Assembly (NCBI RefSeq): GCF_000203815.1
Contig: NW_004457736.1
Coordinates: forward strand, 62,001 to 126,000
DNA from: Cavenderia fasciculata
Lineage: Eukaryota; Evosea; Eumycetozoa; Acytosteliales; Cavenderiaceae
Length of the DNA: 64,000 nucleotides
Direction: 5' to 3'
Part shown: positions 47,567-60,204 of the stretch, piece by piece
Layout: every line of letters begins with the position of its first letter
Numbering within the stretch: the stretch's first letter is position 1
Notes under the pieces: generated by a model
Databases searched by the model: none
Seen by the model: the letters and a program-made list of their open reading frames with translations, nothing else
Told to the model about the DNA's origin: nothing
Position numbers and translations under genes: made by a program

Positions 47567-49741
47567 ATGTCAAAGAAAGTTGATTGTGTCATCACACAAA
47601 GTGAACAAGGAAAAAAGGTTTATCAAAATATTAGTACGATCAAGCATACTCCAACAACAGTAGAAGCATCTCAATTGGAACCGGTTGCTGTACAAGACTT
47701 GTCAGCAGATACTATACACACTGGTAGAGTGTTGATTGTACAAACAGTTGGTGATGCACACATCTCCTCAAAGGATCATTATAATAGTAGTAGTAGTTTC
47801 ATTCAACTAGTGATCAGCGACGGCGATGTAACCAAGCTGGACAATGTGTTGGTTGTCGTTGTTGCAAACTATCGACTACCAGGAAAGGGACCAATTCAAA
47901 AAGAGGTAGCATTGGCATTTCCTGCTGGTGTTGTTCTTGCCATCAAAGAACCAAATGTCGTTCAAAACAGTAACTTTTCTGTTGTTCATATCGCCAATCC
48001 CGACGATGATATTGAATTTATCGAAGATGTCAATCATTGTCATCTCGTCGATCGTCATGCCGATTGGAAGGAATCGCTCGCTGCCAGGTTACCAAAAGAT
48101 ATCGAAGGATGGCGTCTACGAGGAAATGATTTCTATACCCAGGGAAGATATGGTCGTGCTCTCTCTTGTTATGACCTTGGTCTTGCTGGGTTTGACAAGG
48201 ATCATTCGATCTTGCAACTCAACAAATTGGCTGCATTGTTGGCACTCCAACGATACCATGAATGTATCCCACTCGGCTTGATACTCTTGCAAAAGTTGCC
48301 GCAAGAGATCAAGGTCTATGCAAGAATGGGTAAAGCATACTATGCGCTTGGTCTCTACGAGCAAGCGAGTGATAGCTACAAAAAACTATTAAAAATATCA
48401 CCAAAATATGAAGAGGCGGTCCTATACACCAAGAAATGCAAGGAAAGAATAGAAGAAAGAGACAATGGTATATACGACTTGAAAAGTATTCGTCAACAAG
48501 CCAAATCGACGAGCGAAAATCCATTCGAGCAATTTGTAGATTGCAGTGAATACATTGGACCGGTGGATATTATTCAAACCGAAACGATGGGTCGTGGTCT
48601 CATTGTAACAAGAGATGTACCTTTGGGAACGTTGCTAATAGTATCAAAAGGTGTTGGAGTTTTGGATCAAGAATACAAGGAAGAAAACATGCCTGGCTTG
48701 ATTAAACAAGCAATCAAATCTAATCCTCTTGCGAAAAAACAATTATCTGTTCTTTATTCTGGTGAAGAGGATGTAGCAAAATCAAAAAACATCAACAACA
48801 ACAAAAATCCAACAACAACAGAAAACAATGTTAATCAAACCTATTTGGATGATCCACTTTCACAGATACCACTTGACGATGAACGTATTCAAAGAATCAT
48901 CAGATACAATACATACCATGAATATGAACAGCCAACATGTGGAGTGTGGCCAATACCATCACTCATCAACCACAGTTGTCTTGGTAATGTCACTCGTTTC
49001 CTCATTGGCGACATGATGTTTATCCATGCCACCACCAATATCAAAGCCAACCAAGAGATTATGGCAAACTATACATGCCGAATATTGCCATCGTACGCTG
49101 CCAGAATGTCATGGTTGGATGAATATTTTGGCGTCAAGATCTGCCATTGCCAACTATGTCAATTTGATCAGCAGGATACCGAGATCAGTCGTACCGCTAG
49201 AGACAAACTAGACTCAGTCTATCGACACAAATTCACCCAAAAAACGCTAAAGTTGGTAGATGTACCTCTTCTCGAAAACCACATGCGTGCCGTCAAAAAC
49301 ACATACCGAGATAAAGAGGGACGTCAACTTGCCCTTGATTTGTTTTCTCCGTTGACAGCCATCGCTTTGGCGTATCAATCGGTAGATCACCACAAATGCC
49401 TCGACACCTATTTCGAAATCCTCAGAGTCACTGGTATCACCGTCGACCTGTCGGATGCCGAGAACAGGGCACTAACATTATCACAGACACCAATCAAATT
49501 TACAACAACATGTCCACAGAAACCATGGTACTTTGAGAGTATCTACACCTTTATGCATTTGGCTCATTACTCTTTCATCATAAAGAAGGTCATGCAAGCT
49601 AGACTCTTTCTTGCATTATACCGTCTTGCTTCAAACCTATTCCAAGGATGGTCTACTCAAGAACAAAATATCCACAAACTTAGAACAGGTGTTGATAAAA
49701 AATTACTTGCATTTAATGATACTATAGAATTTACAAATTAA
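47567..49741 (+). CDS. TPR-SET domain protein, copy 2
   Basis: A single exon encodes 724 aa. I chose the ATG at 47567 because the longer upstream frame is only TA-rich leader. Layout is as in copy 1: N-terminal beta region, TPRs, then SET with ETMGRGLIV, SLINHSCLGN, and Tyr502 in ANQEIMANYTCR intact, and post-SET CHCQLC. It may methylate lysine on proteins (family knowledge; substrate unknown). The TPR segment is almost identical to copy 1 at DNA level while flanks are much more diverged, which suggests gene conversion. Confidence 0.9.
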   Translation: MSKKVDCVITQSEQGKKVYQNISTIKHTPTTVEASQLEPVAVQDLSADTIHTGRVLIVQTVGDAHISSKDHYNSSSSFIQLVISDGDVTKLDNVLVVVVANYRLPGKGPIQKEVALAFPAGVVLAIKEPNVVQNSNFSVVHIANPDDDIEFIEDVNHCHLVDRHADWKESLAARLPKDIEGWRLRGNDFYTQGRYGRALSCYDLGLAGFDKDHSILQLNKLAALLALQRYHECIPLGLILLQKLPQEIKVYARMGKAYYALGLYEQASDSYKKLLKISPKYEEAVLYTKKCKERIEERDNGIYDLKSIRQQAKSTSENPFEQFVDCSEYIGPVDIIQTETMGRGLIVTRDVPLGTLLIVSKGVGVLDQEYKEENMPGLIKQAIKSNPLAKKQLSVLYSGEEDVAKSKNINNNKNPTTTENNVNQTYLDDPLSQIPLDDERIQRIIRYNTYHEYEQPTCGVWPIPSLINHSCLGNVTRFLIGDMMFIHATTNIKANQEIMANYTCRILPSYAARMSWLDEYFGVKICHCQLCQFDQQDTEISRTARDKLDSVYRHKFTQKTLKLVDVPLLENHMRAVKNTYRDKEGRQLALDLFSPLTAIALAYQSVDHHKCLDTYFEILRVTGITVDLSDAENRALTLSQTPIKFTTTCPQKPWYFESIYTFMHLAHYSFIIKKVMQARLFLALYRLASNLFQGWSTQEQNIHKLRTGVDKKLLAFNDTIEFTN

Positions 49742-50814
49742 TAAATAAATAAAGAAATTAAATAGTATTTAAAACAATTGTTTAAGAGTTGAGTGTTCTT
49801 TTCCAACTCTTATATTTTTGTTGTGAACTTTTCATTCAAACCACTTTTAAAACCTGTTCATCGACAACAAAGATCTAGGTCAAAAGAATTAGCTCAATTC
49901 AATAGAGTATGTAAACCTTTTATATGTATATATCACATGGATAGATCAATGAGGCACACCTAGGAATCGACACCAATCATTATCAATAGCAGGTAGTTAG
50001 AATTCAAGAACAATAGTACCATGACCATCACATCACCATTTGCTTGTGCTAGGACACCGACTATACCATGAGATTTATTGCATTGCCTCTCTAGTAGTTA
50101 GTCTCTTATAATCAATTGTCAATTTGATACCCACCTATAGGTGACGAGGCAATGCAATAAATCTCATGAGGGGTTCTTCCTCCTCCTCGGCTCACAAAAT
50201 CAAGATTGAGGTCTGACCCATGCTTGTTTGTGGTAATTATATTTAATATTCACAGTAAAATAATTGCAACACAACAAACAACGAATAATAAACTTGATTT
50301 TTCGATACACAATCGTGTTTTCATTCAAATACCGTAACTCTCTAACACTAGTTGTACCTTAATATTTGAGAATAATGGTTTTCCTATGCCTTGGAGAATG
50401 AACGATGCATATGGTGGTTTCCCTCTTGTTTTTTTTTTTATTTTTTTTAATTATTTTTGCTTTTTACATTGAAACTCCAACTCCACTTGACTCATTATTA
50501 TCATTCAAAAACTAAATATATTTATATTTTAAATCCATTCATTTAAAAGGCGTTATACATTCACCTTTATCCTCTCTCTCTGCACTCATCATCAACCATA
50601 ATCATCACAGTACAGTCGTCATTATTATTCACAGCAGTTTGTAGTAGTAGTATAATATTATAGGTTTTATATTATTATTTTTTATTGTATTTATATTATT
50701 ATTACTATTTTTATATATATCTTTGTATACACACATACCAACCAACCAACAAGTAAACATCAACACCAACTAGTCTAGTCACAGAACTTACATATCTATC
50801 AACATAATATAATA
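49742..50814. other. Intergenic spacer with dyad element
   Basis: The 3' flank of TPR-SET copy 2 comes first, then mixed sequence with the 23-bp inverted repeat at 50067-50168, listed separately. A T-rich stretch lies near 50430-50460, with GA/CT and TTA-rich promoter sequence before dymA (50560-50814). No open frame looks real. Confidence 0.6.
50067..50168. repeat. Perfect 23-bp inverted repeat with 56-nt centre
   Basis: The arm 50067-50089 (catgagatttattgcattgc plus ctc) is matched exactly by its complement at 50146-50168. The centre holds a 12-bp palindrome (cacctataggtg, 50132-50143). It could be a foldback/MITE-like element or a hairpin RNA gene. I see no flanking target duplication. 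Confidence 0.9.
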
Positions 50815-53310
50815 ATGGATCAATTAATCCCAGTCATCAACAAGTTACAAGATGTTTTCAATACATTGGGAACTGATCCTTTGGATTTACCTCAGATTGT
50901 TGTAGTTGGTAGTCAATCGTCAGGAAAGTCATCGGTACTCGAAAATATAGTAGGAAGAGACTTTCTTCCAAGAGGTTCAGGCATTGTCACTAGAAGACCT
51001 TTGATTCTTCAACTTACTCATTTACCAATTGCAGACGATGGTAAGAATAGAAAAAGAAAAAAAAAAAGAAAAAAGAAACAATATAGTATAGTATAGTCTT
51101 TAACATTCATTCATTTAATTATTTAGATGCACCAACACAAGAATGGGGAGAATTCTTACATAAACCAAACGATATGTTTTATGAATTTTCAGAGATTCGT
51201 GACGAGATTATAAAGGATACCGATCGGTTGACAGGCAAGAATAAGGGTATTTCAGCACAACCAATCAACCTCAAGATATATTCACCACATGTTGTAAATT
51301 TGACATTGGTTGATTTGCCAGGTATCACCAAGGTCCCAGTAGGAGATCAACCATCGGATATTGAGTCACAAATCCGTCGTATGATCATGGCATATATTAA
51401 GCGTCCCAATGCCATTATTTTGGCCGTTACCCCCGCCAATACCGATCTTGCCAATTCAGATGCACTCCAATTGGCCCGTGAGGTCGATCCAGAGGGCAAA
51501 CGTACCATCGGTGTCATCACCAAGCTCGACTTGATGGATAAGGGTACCGATGCTATGGACGTGTTGACCGGTCGTGTCATCCCATTGACTCTTGGTTTTG
51601 TCGGTGTCATCAATCGTAGTCAAGAGGATATCATTTCGAAAAAGTCGATTCGTGACTCGCTCAAGTCTGAGATTCTCTACTTTAAGAACCACCCCATATA
51701 CAAAAACATTGCCAACCGCAGCGGTACTGCATACCTCTCCAAGACGCTCAACAAGTTGCTCATGTTCCACATTCGTGACTGTTTGCCAGAGCTCAAGGTC
51801 AAGGTGTCCAAGATGCTCAGCGAGGTGCAACAAGAGTTGACAAGCTACGGTGACCCACTCTACGACACCAAGAACAGCCAAGGTGCACTCTTGCTCCAGA
51901 TCATCACCATCTTTTCAACCAATTTCAAGGATGCTATCGACGGTAAGCTAACCGACTTGTCAACCAACGAATTGTGCGGTGGTGCCCGTATCTCGTACAT
52001 CTTTAACGAAGTGTTTTCGCAGTGCATCAACAGTATCGATCCAATGGACGGTGTCAGTCTCAACGACATTCGTACCACCATGCGTAACGCCACCGGTCCT
52101 CGTGCCGCCATCTTTATCCCAGAAGTTTCGTTTGAGTTGCTTGTCAAGCGTCAAGTGTCACGTCTCGAAGACCCATCCACACAATGTGTCGAACTCGTCT
52201 ATGACGAGCTCCAACGTATCATTGCACAACTCGAAGCCAAGGAGTTGTCACGTTTTATCAACCTCAAGTCACGTGTCATCGAAGTTGTCAACAACTTGCT
52301 CCAAAAGCACAAGATGCCCACCAAGTCAATGATTGAGAACCTTATCAAGATCGAACTTGCCTTTATCAACACATCACATCCCGATTTTGTCGGTGGTGAC
52401 GGTATTCTTGAGGCACTCGTCGAAAAGAAGGCACAACAAGAGATGCACTTGCAAATGTTGAACCACCAACAAAACACACAAAGCAACCAAAACGGACAAA
52501 ACAACAATCAAAACGTTGCCAATCCACTTTGGGTACCAAATGTAAATCAAAAGGGTGGATATCCTCCACAACCCGCTCCACAAAACCAAGCCAAGCAACC
52601 AGCCGGCGGCCCACAACAACAACAACAGCAACAACAACAACAACAACCACAACAACAACAATCATCGTCCAAGCCTGTTCCAGGTGGTCGTCAACAACAA
52701 CAATCGTCACAGGATCAACCACAAGGATCCTTCTTTTCCAGTTTCTTTAGAGCTTCTCCAGACCCAACCTCGTCCAACTCCAACTCCATGTCATACTCTA
52801 ATCAATCCAATAATCCATCTCAATCCATTTTCAACTATCAACAACAACATTCAAATAATAGATTAAATGAATATCGTAGTGACAAATTATCTCAAGTACC
52901 ATCAACCATCAAGGCTTCTGAAGATTTAAATTCAAGAGAAAAGTTTGAAACTGAAATTATTCGTATGTATAAAAGAGAACAGACAAAAAAATTTATATAT
53001 AATTTATATTAACCATTTAATTTTATTTTTTTTAGGTGAATTATTATTATCATATTTCAATATTGTTAAAAAGAATGTAAAGGATACAGTACCAAAATCG
53101 ATTATGCATTTCCTTGTTAATCAATCAAAGGAACAAATTCAAAATGAATTGGTTGGTGCATTGTACAGAGAGGAATTATTTGACGAGTTATTAGAAGAGT
53201 CTCCTCAAATCTCATCAAAGAGAAAGTCTTGCAAGGCAATGATTGACGTTTTGAGAAAGGCCAATGAAATTATTAATGAAATTAGAGATTTTAGTTCTGT
53301 TTCAAAATAA
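50815..53310 (+). CDS. dymA: Dynamin A
   Basis: Exons 50815-51040, 51127-52962 and 53036-53310 encode 778 aa. The GTPase domain has [10 protein letters not shown] (P-loop), [11 protein letters not shown] (switch II) and TKLDLMDKG (base specificity). The middle/stalk domain includes [12 protein letters not shown] Gln/Pro/Ser-rich stretch at about residues 545-690 replaces a PH domain, and the GED follows ([20 protein letters not shown] to [13 protein letters not shown]). This is the domain order of D. discoideum DymA, which acts in endocytosis, cytokinesis and organelle fission. The splice phases are 1 and 1. Confidence 0.96.
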
Positions 53311-53845
53311 CTTTTTTAAAAAACCCCCAATATATAATAAATTAAACAACCCCTTTGCCATATTATCAATACATGTTATCTGAAGAGTCATCGATCGATC
53401 AAATTTGATCGTGGTTGCCAATTATTGATTGAATCCAAGTCGTGGTAGTGTTTTTTCAAAGCCACCAATCAAAAAATGGAAATTTGAAAATAAAAAAAAC
53501 AAAAACCAACCACTGGACAAAATAGAATTAAAACCAACGTTGTTACCACAATTGTTTTAGTTGACAAAATACACCCATCTTTCAATTGTGCCATTGGTTA
53601 TATATATAGATCGGTGATGGCTTCGTCATTTATTAATATTGATTGACATGAGTGGTGGTTTATCAAATTCAGAATAATTAAAACCCCATCAAGGAAATAG
53701 AACCATTCAATTAACCGTCCTACTTTAATCACAATACATTCTATGGATTGGTTCTATCTATGATCAATAGTCAGACTTTTAATAATCACTTTAAAAGATT
53801 TGTATAATTTATCTGTAAATAATTATTTTTAAAAAAACATAAAAA
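53311..53845. other. Spacer between dymA and the psi-like gene
   Basis: The 3' flank of dymA has a 16-bp perfect palindrome (cgatcaaatttgatcg, 53396-53411). The remainder is an AT-rich promoter with A runs just before the ATG at 53846. I see no gene. Confidence 0.5.
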
Positions 53846-56186
53846 ATGATAAAGTATTTTTTAATTATTCTATTATTACTTCCCATTGTAATATATTGTC
53901 AAGGTAAATAGAAAAGAAGGAAAAGATAGAAATTGAAACCCCCCAACAATATCAGACTAATAATATTCTTCTCAACCAAAAAAAAATAGAGGTATTGATG
54001 AAAGTATCAATATTTGACCACCATCCAGCGGTAGATGGTAATTTTGAACCTCCAACAGCTGGTAAAGTCACTAGAGGAATGGTTAAATCTAGTCTAGATA
54101 TTAAATCTAAAATTCCAGAGTTGGTGTCGCTGGATCCAGCCAATAAAATAAATATAGGAGGCAATATGTACGTACCACAGAATTTCAAATACTTTTTCTC
54201 GCCAGATTACACGCCATCAAAGATCAATCGTTATCTAAACACTTCCATTCTACTTGCCAAAAAAGGAGACTATTACGAGTACAAGAACGACTTTTTCTTC
54301 CCAATTGATGGTACCTCGTCCGCCAAACTCGGGTTTGATGCCGAGGGTTACAAACTCTACTACGATGTTCCAAACGCCAACCAATACCACAACTACCACT
54401 TTTGTCTGAAAATGAACTCCTTTTTCAAATTCAGACTGACCAGTCCTCCAATGCAATTTAACTTTAGAGGAGATGATGATGTTTGGGTATACATCAACAA
54501 CAAGTTGGCCATGGATTTGGGTGGTCTCCACTATTATGCGGATGGTTCGATCGTGTTTGACACGATGAAAGCACAAGAACTCGGTCTGACCGATGATGGT
54601 GTCTATTCATTTGATTTCTATTATTGTGAACGTCAAACAACTGGTTCTCATATGGGTTTCCAAATTAATTTCCCTCTAGATTGTTCTCAAACTGGTAAGT
54701 TGAAACCAAACAAAAGAGTACTCTAAATTTAATCCATTCACTAACTTTTTTTTTTTTTGTTTTGGTTTTGTTTTCTATTTTAGATTATTGTGGAGTTTGT
54801 AATGGTGCAGGAGAATGTTGTGATGTCAACAAGGCATGTGTAAAGTATGCTGGTAACAAGTGTATGGATGCAAAATGTCCAGCTTGGAATACAAATATTC
54901 CAGACCTTTCTCAAATGTCAAACTATTGTGTCTACACTAACAGAAGTTATGATAGTATGAATGACAAATGCTCGTTTTACACTTGTGATCCTGCCACTGG
55001 TAATCCAAAGAAGAATCCATCCCCTTGCGATAAATTGCCATGCCAATCATCAACTTGTACCAATGGAGCCGTAGGATGTGTCTACACACCCACCTGTGTC
55101 CCGGCAAACAGCTGTGAGGTCGTCAAGTGTGCTGCCGACGGGGTAACCTGTAATCGTAGTCCAAAGACCTGTACCAGCACAGACGTCTGCAAAAAGTACT
55201 CGTGTGATACAAGTCGACCAGATGGATGTACCTCTCAGCCAACCTGTCCAACGGTGATTGTCGAGAATGGTGTTGTCAACAAGTGCAAGTATGGTACATG
55301 CAACCCTGCAAATACTACCAATCCATGTGTTATCAATGAGATTGCCAACTGCAACGATTGTTCCGGTACCCCCAACCCATGCCAGGTGCTCGACAAGTGT
55401 ATCTCTGCCACGGGCAAGTGGACATTCAAAGACAACCCAGAGATTAACGATAATGACCCATGTAACAAAGATTTGTGTGATATCGCCACCGGTGTAATAA
55501 CCCACCCCTATATTGCTTGTCCTGGGACCTGTAGCCGTTGCAACGCATCCGATGGTGCCTATGCATGTAAACTAGTCAACTCTCTTTGTGAAGATTCCAA
55601 TGCGTGCACAACCAATACATGCTCTACCAATGGAACTTGTCTTTTCGATCCAATAAAGTGTCCTGCCGATCCCGACAAGTGCTCTTTCTACACGTGTGAC
55701 AAGACCAAAGGATGCACATTGCAAAGCGTAACCTGTCCCGACGAAGGAAACTGTCAAGTTGGCTACTGCGACAAGTCAATGGGTTGTCTTCTCCGCCCAA
55801 GAAACTGCACAACCGCTGCCTATTGTCTCGAGGGCTATTGTGATGAGCGTCTAGGATGCTTGTCGCTCAATCGTACCTGCACACCCAACCGTCCGCAATG
55901 TCAAGTAGGAATATGCAACAATCAAACAGAGACTTGCGAGTATCATGACCGTGATCCCTATCCATTTGTATGTAAAACGGCTGCTGTCGTTTCCACCGCC
56001 GTCATTGCAGGTGTGGTAGTTGCCGGTGCAGTTGCTCTGGGTCTCGCAGTGTTTGGAGGAAAGAAGGGATACGACTATTGGAAGACACAACGAGCTGGCA
56101 AGATTGGTGCTGCAAATGCCAACCCATTGTATGAAACCAAACCAACATCTGGTGATAATCCTCTGTACAACGATAATCAACAATAA
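53846..56186 (+). CDS. psi-type fibro-slime/PA14 membrane protein
   Basis: Exons 53846-53903, 53990-54694 and 54784-56186 encode 721 aa. A signal peptide is clear (MIKYFLIILLLLPIVIYCQ). The fibro-slime/PA14-like domain includes NFRGDDDVWVYINNKLAMDLG and the end MGFQINFPLDC. Many Cys-rich repeats of the prestalk type (CSFYTCD, CQVGYCDKSMGC) follow, then one TM helix (about 55985-56060). The tail KTQRAGKIGAANANPLYE ends with two NPLY motifs. The layout matches D. discoideum psi proteins, secreted/surface proteins expressed in development. The NPLY pair could bind endocytic adaptors (inference). Confidence 0.9.
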
Positions 56187-57436
56187 CACTTTGAAACAAG
56201 TGCCGACAGTGCCCATCAACAATGTATCCTATCATATGTACAACTAATAATAAATAATTAAATAAATAAGGTTTCGACTCTTTAAAGATAGTGGTGAATG
56301 TTGGTAGTTAGTTACCTTTTATAAATAGTAAGAGATGTTCTGGGGTCAGAGGTTCTAGGCGATGGGGTATTCATAGGTTTTGATCCATAGATAAAGGAGT
56401 GTCATAGATCCAGGTGACTGCACAAACATTCGTACGAGATGAATACAATGGCTTTAGATTGTGATAATATACATATGTACGGGCTGGTTGGTGCCGATAA
56501 AGAGATCAACCAAACCACCGGTAGTTAACAGTAATAGGATCGAGATTACAATGAATATTACTATAGTGAATTAATTCATTATTATTTTTTAATTTGTGTT
56601 CTATATATCTTACTCATTCATCTTCAGAATCTTTATTTCTCTTCCCTCTTAATCTCAGTACCAAAGTCTCAACATGTATCTCTTGATCTAATAATCGTTA
56701 GGTTGGTTGTATGAAAGTGTTCAAAAAGAGAATATGAATCTACATTTTCACATATTGACCCTAAAAAGGAAAGTGGTGTTTGATGTTGCGCGTTATAGTG
56801 GTCGACCAGGAAAATTTAATTAACTTAAACGAGTGATTCAATTTTAATGGGGAGGGCATGTCCTAAGCCATTGCAATCAAGCAACATCAAGGGCAATATC
56901 ACCAACCAACGAAGACGCAACGATTAAAATTTTAATGCTTCTTTGAACTTTAGAATTGAATAGAATGATGATGGGGGCGGGACGACGACACCTAATTACC
57001 TTCTAACTAAACAACCAATCCCCAACAATCATAGTGTTCCATTTAAACTAGTGATCCAAACTAGTTGAGTAGTTCTTATTCTTCAACTTAAACCTAATGA
57101 TAATAATTGATTAACCCTAACTATAGCTACAGATAGATAGATAGATAGATAAAACAAGCTCATCTAATCTCCCCATCCCATCCTGCTTCATTACCACATT
57201 TATTCATTCATTCACTCATTCAACCACCACGCACACCTGTTTTATCTCACCAATAATTCAAAAAATTAACTCCATCCATCAATAAACACCTATCATTCGA
57301 AAAAGGGTATAGTTAACATTACCAATATATAAATTGTAATAATTATAGATATATATTTGTTCTAAACATTAATAATAATAATTAAAAAAGAATAGATTGA
57401 TCTCTATCTCTAATAACAATAATAATAATAATAACA
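56187..57436. other. Intergenic spacer
   Basis: This 1.25-kb spacer lies between the psi-like and glucosidase genes. It has mixed base composition, a (GATA)n tract near 57130-57150 and (TTCA)n near 57200-57220. No open frame, tRNA or clear repeat is visible. The last 150 bases are AAT-rich leader. Confidence 0.5.
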
Positions 57437-60204
57437 ATGAAAATTGAAAGAGGAGAAAGAGGAAGATATAGTAAATCAAAAAGAAGCCAGTATTTTACTA
57501 AAATATTGTTGATTGCTTGCTTGATTACTATACTTTTATTGGGTTCTACAAACTCATCCAATCCATATACAGGTAAATTATAATCATTATTAAATATTAA
57601 TTGTTTGTTTTTCTTTTTTTTTTGTGAAACTAATCAATGTTAACTCTCTTTTACTTTTTTTTTTTTTAATTACTTTTTAGATAATGTAATAGAGACTGGT
57701 AAAGAAGGATTAAATGAAAAGTTGTACTGGGGTACTTATAAACCACACCTATATCATGCATTAAAGAGCAGAAGTAAACAACCAATCACGGCGGGTTTGA
57801 TATGGTCGGTACCAAACATTGATAAACTGTACACTCGCTATTTGCACCGTGTGGGAGGCCAAGCCATTGACGGAGTGGAACGATACGAATGGATCAGACA
57901 CGACGGCTACAACTATGGAGAACAAGAGATTGAAGACAAGGCTGGTAATCTAAAGCTGATCATCTCGTTTATTAAAAAGGACAAGACCAACTGGAGTGTT
58001 CGTGTTAGTGGTAGTCAATTAAACACAACCAAGCCTGTTCCAATGACATCACTCTTTTACTATATCCAAGATGAAAGTATGACTGATCAAAAGGATGGTA
58101 AAGGTTTGACCTACTCTCAAACTGACGGTGTCTCTAAAGGTGAAAAGGATGTTTACATTGATGGTTCTCACCCAGAACTTGGTAGATACACAATGACACT
58201 CAGTAATCTAGATGCCACAAACACTCCAAAGAGTTCAATGTTCCTAGACACACAACCAAGTGTCCAAGATTGGCGTTACTATGGTCAGTCGGAAACATCA
58301 GACAATCGATGGGACATTCCAACCGTCATGTTTGACGAATCAACCAAAGAACACATTCAAAGCTACTACAGTAAATGGTTGAGTTCTGAAAAGAAACAAC
58401 AAACTGTTTTTGTACCAACACTTCCCAATATCGTTGAAAAGAATAGTAACCTTTTAGTTGTTCAAAGAGTTTTAACTGCTCCTTTTAATGTTTGTATAAT
58501 TTAAAAAGAAAAAGAAAAGGAAAAAGAAAATATATTTATTTTAGTTTATTTTCTTTTATTTTCTTTTTACTTTTAGGTTGAAATATCATTTACTTGTCAT
58601 GGTGAAAAAGAATTAAGTCAAGCAAAGTTAAAGGAAACTTTTACTAAAATCTCTAGAACTAATTTCGATGAGATTTGGGATCAACATAATAGAAAGTTTG
58701 AAACAAAATATGAATTAAAGTTCCCAGTCAACAAGTTTGTAACAGATGAATATAGAAAGTTTGGAAAAATAGTACTTTCTAATATGTTTGGTGGTATTGG
58801 TTTTTGGTCTGGTAATATTCAATACAGAGATCCAATCACTAATAAAATTCAAATTGCTCCTGACTCTGTAAGTTAAAAAAAAAAGATAAATATTAAATTT
58901 ACTAATTTCTTTTTTCTTTTTCGGTTTAGACATTATTTGGAACAACACCAAGTAGAGCAATATTTGGTAGACCATTCCTTTGGGATGAAGGTTTACATCA
59001 ATTGGTAGTTGGTCATTTTGATTCTGACATGTCACTTGAGATCTTGTCTAGTTGGTTAAATACGATGGATGCAAATGGTTGGATTGCTCATGACCAAATA
59101 TTGGATCGGGAAATTGCATCATTTGCATTGGAAAACAACAAGAATGAGGATATCGTACAATCACCACGTGTACTCAACCCACCCACCATCTTGATGGCTA
59201 TTGATAGGTTGATTGATCAAGTCTACCAATGTCTCCAAGGTACATCCAACACACAATCTACGGTTACCTCGGACTGCAAGAATGAGTCTGCTAGAATACT
59301 CGAGTTCCTTCGCGCTGCCTATCCACGACTCGGCAAGTACTACCAATACTTTTGGGACACACTAGAATCGGACAAGGTACCAAAACTCTTTAGTTGGAAG
59401 ATGGATCATCTCTCAAAATCCAACCTCAAAAATGGTACTGCCGTCTTGATTGCCAGTGGTATGACCGACTACCCACGATGCAACTTTGGTTCGTGTAACA
59501 GCCAAAACGAGCTATTTGAACAAGAAGAAAACTACTTGCATTTGGATGCTGCCGCTTGGGTTGCCTATGCAGCTGGTAGAATGGCCAGAATCGCCGAAAC
59601 CATCAAGGAGTCGTCACAAGACTACCGCAACGATAAAAGTGTCGTGCTTGAACAACTCAAAAAGTATCATTGGGATCCGTACACTAGTAAATACTATGAC
59701 GTCAAGATTACGACCACCAAACCAACCATCAAAGTTGAAAAGGTTGATGTCTATGGTATCCTCAACTTTATGCCTCTCTTGTTGGGATTGGAAGATTCAA
59801 ATGACCGATACCTCCTCGACAAACTCAACGCGGTCAAGGATATCAGGGGACTGTGGTCAAGACATGGATTGAGATCACTTGCAGTACGTGACCCCTACTT
59901 TAACTCGAATAACCATGAATGGCGAGGTGCCATCTGGATCAACTACAACTATATTCTCACCAATGCCATACACACCAAATACATGGTGGAACCACCCAAA
60001 GCAGCTAAAATCTCATTCTACGAAACCTATCATTCTCTCAGACACAATTTGGTCCACAATGTCTATTTGGTGTATCGTGACTCTGGTTTCATCTGGGAAC
60101 AATACCACTCAATTGAAGGAAATGGTCAAGGTGCACATCCATTCTGTGGTTCTACTTCTTTGGTATTATTAATCCTTAGTGATCAATTCTCTTTAACAAT
60201 TTAA
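57437..60204 (+). CDS. mogs: Mannosyl-oligosaccharide glucosidase (ER glucosidase I, GH63)
   Basis: Exons 57437-57572, 57681-58489, 58577-58867 and 58930-60204 encode 836 aa, as in animal enzymes. A basic N-terminus and one TM anchor (residues 23-41, ILLIACLITILLLGSTNSS) give type II ER topology. Key stretches are LYWGTYKPHLYHALKSRS, GRPFLWDEGLHQLVV, NNHEWRGAIWINYNY and the C-terminal GNGQGAHPFCGSTSLVLL. It removes the outermost glucose from the N-glycan precursor, which is the first trimming step of glycoprotein folding. The intron after exon 2 has a GTTTGT donor, rarer than the window's usual GTATGT. Confidence 0.95.

Noticed and set aside
52374-52722. Leu/Val-rich antisense frames in the dymA gene
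   Set aside because: They are the complement of the CAA/Gln-rich linker.
56187-57436. Search for tRNA or other RNA genes in the long spacer
   Set aside because: No acceptor stem, A-box/B-box pair or snRNA-like element could be seen.
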